This document shows positions 9,689-18,445 of a stretch of DNA of 21,063 bases, piece after piece; within the stretch, counting starts at the first letter, position 1, and every line of letters starts with the position of its first letter. The DNA is taken from the NCBI RefSeq assembly GCF_000003605.2, contig NW_003120925.1:400102-421164 (forward strand), given 5' to 3'. Below the pieces are notes generated by a model that had not been told where the DNA came from, did not search any database, and was given only the letters and a program-made list of their open reading frames with translations. This DNA is from Saccoglossus kowalevskii. Lineage: Eukaryota; Hemichordata; Enteropneusta; Harrimaniidae. Both the position numbers and the translations under genes were made by a program.

Positions 9689-10385
9689 CTATCTATCAAC
9701 ATTTTCCTTAATGAAAATAACTAAAAGACGCTTAAAAATTGGTAAACTGGTACATTGCTTATTGTCAGGTAGAGTGTTCCACGTGCTTACACCACGCATA
9801 CTAAACGTTCTGTGCCCACTCCCTGAACAAAATTTGGGTAGAAGCAGATCCTTATGTGCTGCACCACGAGTTTGATATTGATGTACTTGATTCATCTGAG
9901 TAAATATGTTGCATAGATACAGTGGAGCAGTACTATTGAGACATTTGAAAACAAGGATAGCAGTGAAATAATAAATACGCTGTCTAACTGAGAGCACATT
10001 TATTGAACTAAACAGAGAGTTAGTTGGTGTATCAAAAATAACATTTAAAATTACACGCATTGCTCTTTTTTGTAATGTAAAAACTCTACTTAAATTATGA
10101 CATGTGGTATTTCTCCATACAACACAGCAATAATCCATAGCTGATTGTATTAATCCAAAGTACAATACTTTACATAACTGAAAAGGGATGTATTTACAAA
10201 TACAATGCAAAAGACCAATCCTTTTACTTATGATGACACAAAGTTCATCAATATGTGAAGAAGATAATTGTCTAAGAAGACACCCAACATTTTGTGAGAA
10301 TTAACATTACAAATTTCCCTTCCATCCATAATAATGCTAAGTAATTCATTATTGGTGGCAGTCCTGTTAATAAGCATAGCATAGG
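9689..10385 (-). pseudogene. LINE (non-LTR retrotransposon) reverse transcriptase C-terminal fragment, broken
   Basis: Reading on the - strand, the segment matches the C-terminal third of a LINE reverse transcriptase ORF. Landmarks in order are LSIIMDGREIC, HKMLGVFLD, SSHIDELC, SKRIGLL, FGLIQSAMDYCCVVW (the usual LDYC.VVW motif), LQKRAMRVIL, VLSVRQRIYYF, VFKCLN, YQTRGA, FSMRGVSTWNTLP and FKRLL, then TAG at 9689-9691. A frameshift near 10260-10270 separates HKMLGVFLD from SSHIDELC. The catalytic F/YXDD region, the endonuclease and ORF1 are absent, so the copy is 5'-truncated and dead. Clade uncertain (CR1, Jockey or RTE-like). Confidence 0.85.
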
Positions 10386-10539
10386 TAGCATAGTGGTTGT
10401 TGCATCAGACTTATGATAGGTAGAGTAAGTATATATTTTGTGTTATCCTACCGACACCATAACAAACCATGTGAAAATAGAGAGCATTTATGTCTAATAC
10501 CTTATAATACCATAGCCATTTTTGCACATTGTCCCTTTT

Positions 10540-11485
10540 GGTTTTACATCTTCCGAACATTATGGAATATTCTTACAACTTCGTGTATGCATAACATCTT
10601 CTATTATGATGTCCTTTATGTATTATACTACTTTTATGAAATACACGAAAGGTATTTTTCTAGTCATCACTAAAAAATCACACATGGCTTTTTATGGATT
10701 GGGCCATATTGCTGTTGGTATGGATTTATTGTTTATTATGGTATCAGCTATTATGGACGTTATGGCTTTTTATGGTAAAATTAATTACACTTATATGATA
10801 CTTGATTGTGTAATGGTATATTATGGCTTCAGATTTATAATTTTATGGTAATATATGGTGTCAGAGTTCACTAAACCATGTGTTACTATACCATCATAAT
10901 TTTATTAAAATTTGATACACAGGAGCAAATCTGTTTAGACTAATGACATATTTTTGCTTCTAGCTGTTTTTGTTTATCATATTCATACTTAGGTTTTCTT
11001 TAGCCAAAATAAATTAGTGGTCAAACTGTAGAGATGGTTATTTCTTTTGATAAACAAATTCTTCTAAGATCATATTTAATATTAATATTTTAAAATGAAA
11101 GCTGTTTTAGCCCATGAAAAGGTTACTACATGGGCAGTACATGTAAATGCTAAATCTGTTGACAACATTTTGAGTTTCAAAATAAATTCAGAGTTTGACG
11201 GAATTTGATTGCCTCATTTAGGGAATTATATTCTGAAGCCATATTTTACCATAACATGTTATTTTATGGACCAAAGATTTCCTTTCCCAAGCCATAAAAA
11301 CCCATATTGTCTGGCTGAATACTTATTCCTACTGAAACCATATTGTACCATATCTGTAATTATTACTGAAGCCATATAATTCCGCAAGATAAATGCCTTA
11401 AGTTCTGCACAATCTGAACGCATAAAATACCATATAATTGATTTTAGACTGGAAACACCCCAAGCCATACAAAACCATATTTTGG
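10540..11485. repeat. Mirrored TATGG-rich and CCATA-rich blocks
   Basis: On the + strand, 10681-10860 holds nine TATGG and one CCATA, whereas 11221-11485 holds ten CCATA and one TATGG. The arms share longer words when one is reverse-complemented, such as ATGGCTTCAG (left near 10823, right near 11236 and 11374) and ATGG-TTTTTATGG-TTGGG (left near 10684, right near 11290). The spacer, about 10861-11220, lacks the pattern. The block is non-coding; open frames across it are low-complexity. Confidence 0.6.
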
Positions 11486-12700
11486 GGGGTAAATTTTTGT
11501 GCACCCTCCAAAATTCAAATTCTCCAGTAGCATAGTTACCGTAAATGATAAACCATGACTTACTCTTTTAGGCAAGTTCACTTTTATTTCTGGTTTCATG
11601 ATTTATTGCTGGTAAAGGATTGACCAGCTTTGTTATTAGTCCAAAAAAAAATTTTTCAGCTTGGAATGTGTCTGAACCCCTCATTAGGATACAAGAATGT
11701 AGGAATGTACCAAGAAAATTGTTTTTCTGGAGTAAATTGTAGTGTATTTTACTTATGAAAGGTCAAAAAGTGCATGGAGATTTTATGAAAATGTCTGGAT
11801 GTTAACAGAATAATGTCGTTTGGTCACAGTTACGTAATAAATGATGGACTATTTTTGGCGTAGCTATAAAATGTGTCACCGAAGTACTCACACGTGTGCA
11901 TGATTCCAATAGTTTGTGCTGTGAAGAAACTCCATTAGAAAATAAGTATTGTGTAATTTGTGGTGAGAACAGATTTATGTTTATGAATCTTGTGTCTTTT
12001 CAAAGTGTATTTATATAATAAAAATTGTTTATGAAAATGTTTTTTTATATTTTTTCGATGGATTGAATTTACAAATGATGAGTTATTTTGTTATACCATC
12101 ACTCGAATTATGTGTTACAAATTTCTGATAGTTTAGACTTTGTGTTCTTGTGAAATGCAGGTTATGTTAGGAAAAATTACTTCCACTCAAATGTCACTCT
12201 CAGATCATTCAAATTGCAATCTTGTTTTCTTTGTATACATCTAACTTATTATTGTTAATTGTCTTCTAAAATATGGACTAAAAAAACCCTCTCCTAAATC
12301 AAGAATGCACTACAATAGTGGCCCACTGCTCAGATATTGTATTGTGCCTTTTGACCTCCATTCTGTCTACCGGTATATAATATTTGTCTTAATAATTCAC
12401 TTACAGTTGTATAAGAATATACAGGCAACAGTGATACAGAAAACCTGCATATTTTTCTGTTATTAGGAGATCAAAAACCATTTTCTTTTTTTCAACAATT
12501 GATGACTATTAAATTTACAACATTATAGCACTGTATGTCAAATGTATAAGTTTTTTTTTAAAGGGAAGAGATTCAAGGGGAAAGAAGTAAAAGTCACTCA
12601 CTGTTACATAACACCAGCAATAAGCTGACTTAGCATTATTATATGCAGGCTTTTTGTTTTTATTTTTACACCCTGAATTTTAATAGCCACACAATCATAC
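11486..12700. other. Non-coding, AT-rich, nothing recognised
   Basis: Probably part of the first intron or the upstream region of the zinc-finger gene. No exon, RNA gene or clear element seen. Confidence 0.45.
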
Positions 12701-12706
12701 AAATTA

Positions 12707-12755
12707 TTGTAAAACTCTTTATTTTCGCTTGGAATTAATCTTCGCTATTTTCGAT
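12707..12755. mobile_element. Decayed end of a TTGTAAAA foldback-type element
   Basis: TTGTAAAACTCTTTATTTTC followed by two TTTTCGCT/TTCGCTATTTTCG words resembles the common animal foldback repeat starting TACTGTAAA. No partner end is found. Weak call by pattern only. Confidence 0.3.
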
Positions 12756-12954
12756 GAAGGAATGATTCAGTGTAAATCAAATCTAGCGAATATACCTTTT
12801 TTCCCCAAATTTTACACTCAACAAATTAACAAAATAGTCTTATTTTTTTTAAATTTTTGTTAATTTTTTTGTGCCAGGCGACAGTGTCGGACATTGAATG
12901 TTACTGTTGACTCTCCTGACTCGCCGAGGGTGATCTTTCTGATAAATATGGTAA

Positions 12955-13410
12955 AATATTTTGAAATACAAAAAAATATTATAACACTGCAGTGTTGGAA
13001 ATATATTGTATGATTTTAAGCAATGCTCATTTCAAAGTTGGTAGTTTTTGACACAATCGAATTAGTTTGATTTGCGCAATATTTTATAAAAATATAGGTA
13101 CATGATGAGATTTGTTCACAGAGTTAAAACACATGATTGTCAAAATAAAATAAATTAAATTATGACACTAAGATAAAAACTGTAGTCTTTTGAAATGCAA
13201 ATAAATACTATAATTTGCAGTCTTGGAAATCAAGATTTTACGCAATGCTCGGTTCAAAGTGGGTAATTGACAAAATTTCTAATCCACAATCAAGAAATGC
13301 AATGAGTTTATATTTACAAAGAGAAAATACAAAAATATATTTGCATTGTACAGTAGAACCAAAAAATGTGATGGTTTGTCAGAATAAATTAAACCATAAC
13401 ATTTTTTTTT
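12955..13410. repeat. Tandem duplication, ~230-bp unit, upstream of the zinc-finger exon
   Basis: Unit 1 (about 12955-13185) and unit 2 (about 13186-13410) share colinear landmarks. GAAATACAAA..ATTATAA near 12963 matches GAAATGCAAA..CTATAAT near 13191. GCAATGCTCATTTCAAAG near 13020 matches GCAATGCTCGGTTCAAAG near 13241. ATGATTGTCAAAATAAA near 13133 matches ATGGTTTGTCAGAATAAA near 13370. Offsets are 222-237 bp, so the copies are diverged. Non-coding. Confidence 0.6.
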
Positions 13411-13640
13411 TTATTTTTGGCATCAGTACCTGTTTTGATGGACAGTATGATACATGTGCAATAACCCATGACATGTTGTTGTAAAACTAGCAATTGGCAA
13501 AATATTAATGTTCTCGAATGCGAATTGGCTAATTGCTTGGGTTTTGCCTGAACAGTTGCCTGTACAAAACTTTATACTTTCTGTTATTGCAAAAATGTCA
13601 AAATTGCATGTGTCATTTCTCTTCTAGGTGTTACATACAG

Positions 13641-16600
13641 ATGCAGATGACATGCTGTGACAAGATGACAGATCAAGAAATGTGTCAGGAAAATTTGTTG
13701 GAAACTGCCGCTTTGACAAATAATATCCAGATTCATACAGAAAGCAAACCTTTTCGCTGTGAACTATGTGCAAAGAGTTTTGCACACAATATTTATTTGA
13801 CAGTTCATATGAGAACACACACTGGTGATCGACCCTTTCAATGTTTGCAATGTGGGAAGTGCTTTAGCCAGCAAACGACTCTAACAAGACATATATTGAC
13901 ACACACTGGAGAGAAACCTTTTAAATGTGAACAGTGTGAGAAGAGTTTCAGCCAACAGGGAACTCTGACAAGGCATATGTTGACACATTCAGAAGAGAAG
14001 CCATATCAATGTCTACAGTGTAATGGACGTTTTCGTGACCTGAATAGTTTGAAAAAGCACATGAAAGTTCATAACAAACCATTCCATTGTGAACAATGTG
14101 GACAGAGCTTTACCAAAAATATTGATTTGGGAATTCACATGAGAATACATGCTGGTGAGAAACCATATCAATGTGAACTATGTGGGCAGAGTTTTGCACA
14201 CAAGATTTATTTGACAGGTCATTTGAGAATACACACCGGTGAGCGACCATTTGAGTGTAAGCACTGTGGGAAATGCTTTAGCCAGCAGACAACTCTTACA
14301 CGACATACGATGACACACACAGGGGAGAAGCCATTCAAATGTGATCAGTGTGGGAAGAGTTTCAGTCAACAGGGAACTCTGACGAGGCATTCATTGATTC
14401 ATTCGGAAGAAAAGCCATTTCAATGTCAGCAGTGTAATGGATGTTTCCGAGACCCAAATAGTTTAAAAAAGCACATGAAAGTTCATAACAAACCATTCCA
14501 TTGTGAACAATGTGGACAGAGCTTCACCAAAAATACTGATTTGGGAATTCACATGAGAATACATGCTGGTGAGAAACCATTTCAGTGTGAACTGTGTGGG
14601 CAAAGTTTTGCACAAAAGATTTATTTGACAGTTCATTTGAGAACACATACTGGTGAGCGACCATTCGAGTGTAAGCATTGTGGGAAATGCTTTAGCCAAC
14701 CAACAACGCTGACTAAACATACATTGACGCATACTGGAGAGAAGCCATACAAATGTAAAGAGTGTGAGAAAGGCTTCACTCAGCAGGGAACTCTGACGAG
14801 GCACATGTTGGTACATACAGGAGAAAAGCCGTTTATATGTCTACAGTGTAATGGACGTTTCCGTGACCTGAACAGTTTGAAAAAGCACATGAAAGTTCAT
14901 AACAAACCATTTCATTGTGAACAATGTGGACAGAGCTTCACCAAAAATACTGATTTGGGAATTCACATGAGAATACATGCTGGTGAGAAACCATATCAAT
15001 GTGAACTATGTGGGCAGAGTTTTGCACATAAGATTTATTTGACAGGTCATTTGAGAATACACACCGGTGAGCGACCATATAAATGTAAAGACTGTGGGAA
15101 GTGTTTTAGCCAGCAGACAACGCTTACTAAACATACATTGACACATACTGGTGAAAAGCCTTTCAAATGTGAACAGTGCGAGAAAAGCTTCACTCAGCAG
15201 GGAACTCTGACGAGACATTTATTGATACACACAGGAGAAAAGCCATTTGCATGTGAGCAGTGTAATGGACGTTTCCGTGAGCAGAGTAGTTTAAGAAAGC
15301 ACATGAAAATACATGACAAACCTTTTCATTGTCAACAGTGTGGACGCAGCTTCGCCGATGATAATCTATTGAGAAGTCACATGAGAATTCATGCTGGGGA
15401 AAAACCATTTAAATGTGAACTATGTGCAAAGTATTTCACTCAAAACCTACATTTGCGTGTTCATATGAGAACCCATACTGGCGAGAAGCCATTTCGATGC
15501 AACCTATGTGGAAAGGGATTTAGCCAACAGGGTACGATGACTAGGCATAAATTGACACACACAGGTCAGAAGCCATACCAGTGTAAACATTGTGGCCAGC
15601 GTTTCAGAGAAAAGATTAGTATGAGACGTCACACAAGAACACATGAAACAAAACTGTTTCATTGCAAGAAATGTGGGCTTAGTCTGGCCCAGAAGAGTGA
15701 CTTAAGAATTCACATGAGGACGCATGCAGATGAAAGGCATTTTCAGTGTGAACTTTGTGCCAAGATGTTTGCACAAAGAACTTATTTGCGAATTCATATG
15801 AGGACCCATACAGGGGAGAAGCCATATCAATGTAAACAGTGTGGGAGGCGCTTTAGTCAACATGGGACTATGACGAGGCATGCTTTGACACACACAGATC
15901 AACTTCAATATCGAGAATGTGAGAGACCAGATACTGAATTGTCGAGTATAAGAAACCAAGAGTGTATGGCAAGCCAACAACAACAAGACTTGGAGAGTTC
16001 CATAAAGTCGCTTGCTATTAAACATGCAATTCATTGTAAAGAATGTGATAAACTCTTTGCCAGCAATATTGCATTGAGAATTCATATGAGGACTCACACC
16101 GGTGAGAAGCCATACAAGTGTAATCTATGTGGAAAGAGTTTCAGCCAGCATGGGACTATGACAAGGCATGTATTGACACACTCGGCTCATAAACCATTGA
16201 AGTGCGAACAATGTGGTCGACGTTTTCGTGAAAAAAATAGCCTGAGAAGACACTTGAGAATACATGATGAGAAACAGTATCAGTGTGGTGAATGTGATCA
16301 GAAGTTTGTTCAAAAGAATGATTTGAGGATCCATATGAAGACGCATACAGGTGAAAAGCCTTTTCAGTGTGAATTATGTGCAAAGAGATTTGCACAACTG
16401 GTCTATTTAAAAATCCATTTGAGGACCCATACCGGTGAAAAACCATTTCAATGTACACACTGTGATAAGCGCTTCAGTCAACATGGAACAATGACTAGGC
16501 ATACTTTGATACATGCGAGCCAAAAACCTTTTCAGTGCAATCAATGTGATCGACAATTTTCTGAAATGTATAGTATGGAGAAACATATGAGAACACATAA

Positions 16601-17231
16601 TAAGAAACTCTTCTGCTGTGAACACTGTGGTTGTAACTTCACATTATACAAAGATTTGAGAATTCACATGAAGATTCATAAGGGGGAAAAGCTCTTTAAT
16701 TGTGAACTATGTGAAAAAGGTTTTACCCGGAAAAATTATTTAAAAGTTCACATGAGAACGCATAGTGGGGAGAAGCCATTTAAATGTCAAATATGTGGGA
16801 AAAGATTCAGTCAGCATGGTACAATGTCACGGCATACATTATTACACAAAGGAAGGCAATCATTTCAGTATACATGTATACTACGTGGAAAACATACACA
16901 AGTTGATCATAAGGATCAAGGAGTTCTCTATCCCATACAATGTGTTCCTGCCTCTACATTTACAAATGTTAATTATGAGTATGAACTAGGAATTAACGGC
17001 TACACTCATGAGTTAAATGCTCATCCTGAACAAATGGTTATAGTATACGATGCAGATACACGTCTGTTAAACACTGTACATGGTAACGATTTATCACGAG
17101 TGTCACCATCTAGTCAATATGATGTATCCAATTATATCAATGTATGTAATGGAGCTGTGGTTACAAAACTTGAAGAGTGTTTGACAGAGATAGAAGGAAT
17201 AGAAACTTATCATGCCATGTGGTGGCACTGA
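13641..17231 (+). CDS. Large C2H2 zinc-finger protein, 36 fingers
   Basis: One uninterrupted exon with an acceptor (TTTCTCTTCTAG) ending at 13627; the open frame upstream of it reads as intron. First ATG 13641 gives 1196 aa; ATG 13665 (AAGATGA, better Kozak) is an alternative. Residues 1-37 have no KRAB, SCAN, BTB or ZAD domain. Thirty-six C-X2-C-X12-H-X3-H fingers follow: 1-26 at residues 38-756, a 40-residue spacer (757-796) holding a decayed finger, then 27-36 at 797-1069, joined mostly by TGEKP-type linkers. Residues 1070-1196 form a tail with no recognised domain. The protein is presumably a nuclear sequence-specific DNA-binding factor; with no effector domain its activity cannot be inferred. 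Fingers 1-19 form near-identical five-finger modules and 20-36 mostly four-finger modules. Finger 24 has Leu in place of the core Phe. An upstream exon could add N-terminal residues. Confidence 0.93.
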   Translation: MQMTCCDKMTDQEMCQENLLETAALTNNIQIHTESKPFRCELCAKSFAHNIYLTVHMRTHTGDRPFQCLQCGKCFSQQTTLTRHILTHTGEKPFKCEQCEKSFSQQGTLTRHMLTHSEEKPYQCLQCNGRFRDLNSLKKHMKVHNKPFHCEQCGQSFTKNIDLGIHMRIHAGEKPYQCELCGQSFAHKIYLTGHLRIHTGERPFECKHCGKCFSQQTTLTRHTMTHTGEKPFKCDQCGKSFSQQGTLTRHSLIHSEEKPFQCQQCNGCFRDPNSLKKHMKVHNKPFHCEQCGQSFTKNTDLGIHMRIHAGEKPFQCELCGQSFAQKIYLTVHLRTHTGERPFECKHCGKCFSQPTTLTKHTLTHTGEKPYKCKECEKGFTQQGTLTRHMLVHTGEKPFICLQCNGRFRDLNSLKKHMKVHNKPFHCEQCGQSFTKNTDLGIHMRIHAGEKPYQCELCGQSFAHKIYLTGHLRIHTGERPYKCKDCGKCFSQQTTLTKHTLTHTGEKPFKCEQCEKSFTQQGTLTRHLLIHTGEKPFACEQCNGRFREQSSLRKHMKIHDKPFHCQQCGRSFADDNLLRSHMRIHAGEKPFKCELCAKYFTQNLHLRVHMRTHTGEKPFRCNLCGKGFSQQGTMTRHKLTHTGQKPYQCKHCGQRFREKISMRRHTRTHETKLFHCKKCGLSLAQKSDLRIHMRTHADERHFQCELCAKMFAQRTYLRIHMRTHTGEKPYQCKQCGRRFSQHGTMTRHALTHTDQLQYRECERPDTELSSIRNQECMASQQQQDLESSIKSLAIKHAIHCKECDKLFASNIALRIHMRTHTGEKPYKCNLCGKSFSQHGTMTRHVLTHSAHKPLKCEQCGRRFREKNSLRRHLRIHDEKQYQCGECDQKFVQKNDLRIHMKTHTGEKPFQCELCAKRFAQLVYLKIHLRTHTGEKPFQCTHCDKRFSQHGTMTRHTLIHASQKPFQCNQCDRQFSEMYSMEKHMRTHNKKLFCCEHCGCNFTLYKDLRIHMKIHKGEKLFNCELCEKGFTRKNYLKVHMRTHSGEKPFKCQICGKRFSQHGTMSRHTLLHKGRQSFQYTCILRGKHTQVDHKDQGVLYPIQCVPASTFTNVNYEYELGINGYTHELNAHPEQMVIVYDADTRLLNTVHGNDLSRVSPSSQYDVSNYINVCNGAVVTKLEECLTEIEGIETYHAMWWH
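13752..15323 (+). repeat. Coding higher-order repeat, 414-bp five-finger modules
   Basis: Fingers 5-9, 10-14 and 15-19 begin at 14082, 14496 and 14910, exactly 414 bp apart (four 28-aa fingers plus one of 26 aa). Fingers 1-4 (13752-14081) are the same module lacking its first finger. Long runs are nearly identical between units, for example around CATTGTGAACAATGTGGACA at the start of each. Each module ends with a finger of the NGRFRDLNSLKKH type followed by a shortened HNKP or HDKP linker. This indicates recent tandem duplication or gene conversion. Confidence 0.9.
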
Positions 17232-17272
17232 GTAAAACCTGGCTACATACATATGTGCGTATATACATACAG

Positions 17273-17278
17273 AATAAA
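17273..17278 (+). terminator. Poly(A) signal of the zinc-finger gene
   Basis: AATAAA 41 nt after the TGA stop (17229-17231), implying a very short 3' UTR of about 60-70 nt. Confidence 0.65.
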
Positions 17279-17688
17279 GTAAAATAGTATCGCGCCTTGG
17301 CGTCTTTATTGTCAACTGTATTGGATTATTAGGCAGTGTAAATTCACTAAATTGTCGCTTTGTTATCAATTGTATCTTAAAATTGAGTAGATAATGTAGA
17401 AGGCTCTGGGTTTAACTCTTGCCACCAATAATATTTTCGCAAATGTTCTTAAGAGAAATATGACTCTCAAATCGAATTAAACAATGCTTTTTTCATTGTA
17501 ATTTAATAATACAATTGGTGACCAGCTTTTGCAGAAATACATCTGTATGTTCAGCTATGTTGTTCCCATTAAAATTAAGCATTGTAAGTGGATGGATATA
17601 CTTGTGTATGAATCGCACTTGTGTAGTGGCTGTAATAGAATAAAGGTTTTTGTGATTTCACACATCTTTTTTCTGTCCTATTTTTTAA
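17279..17688. other. Non-coding downstream of the zinc-finger gene
   Basis: AT-rich intergenic DNA; nothing recognised. Confidence 0.4.
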
Positions 17689-17742
17689 CGTGCGTGCGTG
17701 CATGCATGCATGCATGCATGCATACATGCATGCGTGCGTGTG
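17689..17742. repeat. TGCG/TGCA tetranucleotide microsatellite
   Basis: Three TGCG-type units, about seven TGCA units with one interruption (CATACATG), then TGCG again. The tract is alternating purine-pyrimidine throughout and self-complementary in its TGCA core. Open frames reading MHACMHAC on both strands are produced by this repeat and are not genes. Confidence 0.9.
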
Positions 17743-17837
17743 TTCGAACCTGTATATTAGATGTGCCTGGACCAATCACAATCAAACATCACACATACAT
17801 TGTACATATGCACATCAATTTTTTGTTTCACCTTCTG

Positions 17838-18445
17838 ATTCAAGATGGCCAATGGCGGCCATTTTTGTTTTGAAAAATCATCAAAATTAAGCATTTCAAA
17901 CTTGGTATATACATTGGACATTATAGGACCTTGATGCGCATCATTTTGTTTTTCAGATAGGATTCAAAATCGCTGACTGGCGGCTATTTTGTTTTAATGA
18001 ATGGGCTTCTAGTGCCATATCTCTGACTTGCTTTGACTGATTATGTTCAAATTTTAAATATTCATTATACATCATGTTATAGATAGACAGATATATTGGT
18101 TTGACGATCCTATTCAAAATGGCCGAATGGTGGTCATTTTTGTGTTAACAATCATCAAATATCATTTCTGGCCTTTATGTTCAAACTTGGTACATACGTT
18201 AGACATTAGGGATTCCTGATGCATGCCATTTTAATTTTTTCAGATTGGATTCAAAATGGCTGACTGGCAGCCATTTTGTTTTAATGAATGAGCTTCTAGA
18301 GCCATATCTCTGACATGCTTGAATGATTATGTTCAAATTATATATATTCATTATACATCATGTTATAGATATACATATATACATGAATTCAAAATGGCTG
18401 ATTTTGTTTTAATTAAAGGCTGTTCTAGAGCAATATCTCTCAATA
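17838..18445. repeat. Tandem array, ~137-bp monomer / ~274-bp dimer, with AAAATGGC..GCCATTTT inverted motifs
   Basis: The anchor ATTCAAAATGGC (or variants) starts at 17838, 17962, 18112, 18249 and 18387. Spacings of 124, 150, 137 and 138 give 274-275 bp between alternate units, a dimeric higher-order period. Each anchor is a short inverted repeat such as AAAATGGCTGACTGGCAGCC followed by ATTTT. Other shared words are TTCAAACTTGGTA, ATATTCATTATACATCATGT (18345-18364 and near 18057) and GCCATATCTCTGAC. Non-coding. Confidence 0.85.

Noticed and set aside
9609-9875. 88-aa + frame across the MITE end and the LINE fragment
   Set aside because: It spans a mobile-element boundary and lies antisense to the reverse transcriptase remnant.
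10413-10851. Two overlapping open frames of 86 and 109 aa, and an 81-aa frame at 11259-11504 (-)
   Set aside because: Composition is dominated by Tyr, Met and Phe from the TATGG repeat. No domain is seen, and the frames follow the repeat rather than codon structure.
13533-13640. N-terminal extension of the zinc-finger open frame beginning MLGFCLNSC
   Set aside because: A pyrimidine-rich tract and TTCTAG acceptor end at 13627, and the extension has no resemblance to a known domain. It most likely is intron read-through.
13624-16625. Several open reading frames of 64-131 aa on the - strand under the zinc-finger exon
   Set aside because: They repeat with the same period as the fingers and translate the antisense of the conserved finger codons (CMCQ, LLAKTLPT-like strings). 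They are shadows of the coding repeat.
13752-16847. Regularly spaced near-identical repeats, superficially array-like as in CRISPR
   Set aside because: The repeats are coding zinc fingers of 84 or 78 bp in a eukaryotic gene, with no spacer structure.
17743-17752. GTTCGAACC-like word suggesting a tRNA T-arm/B box
   Set aside because: No acceptor stem, D-arm or anticodon arm can be folded around it.
17529-17890. Open frames with MHACMHAC repeats on both strands
   Set aside because: Produced by the TGCA microsatellite, which is open in all frames.
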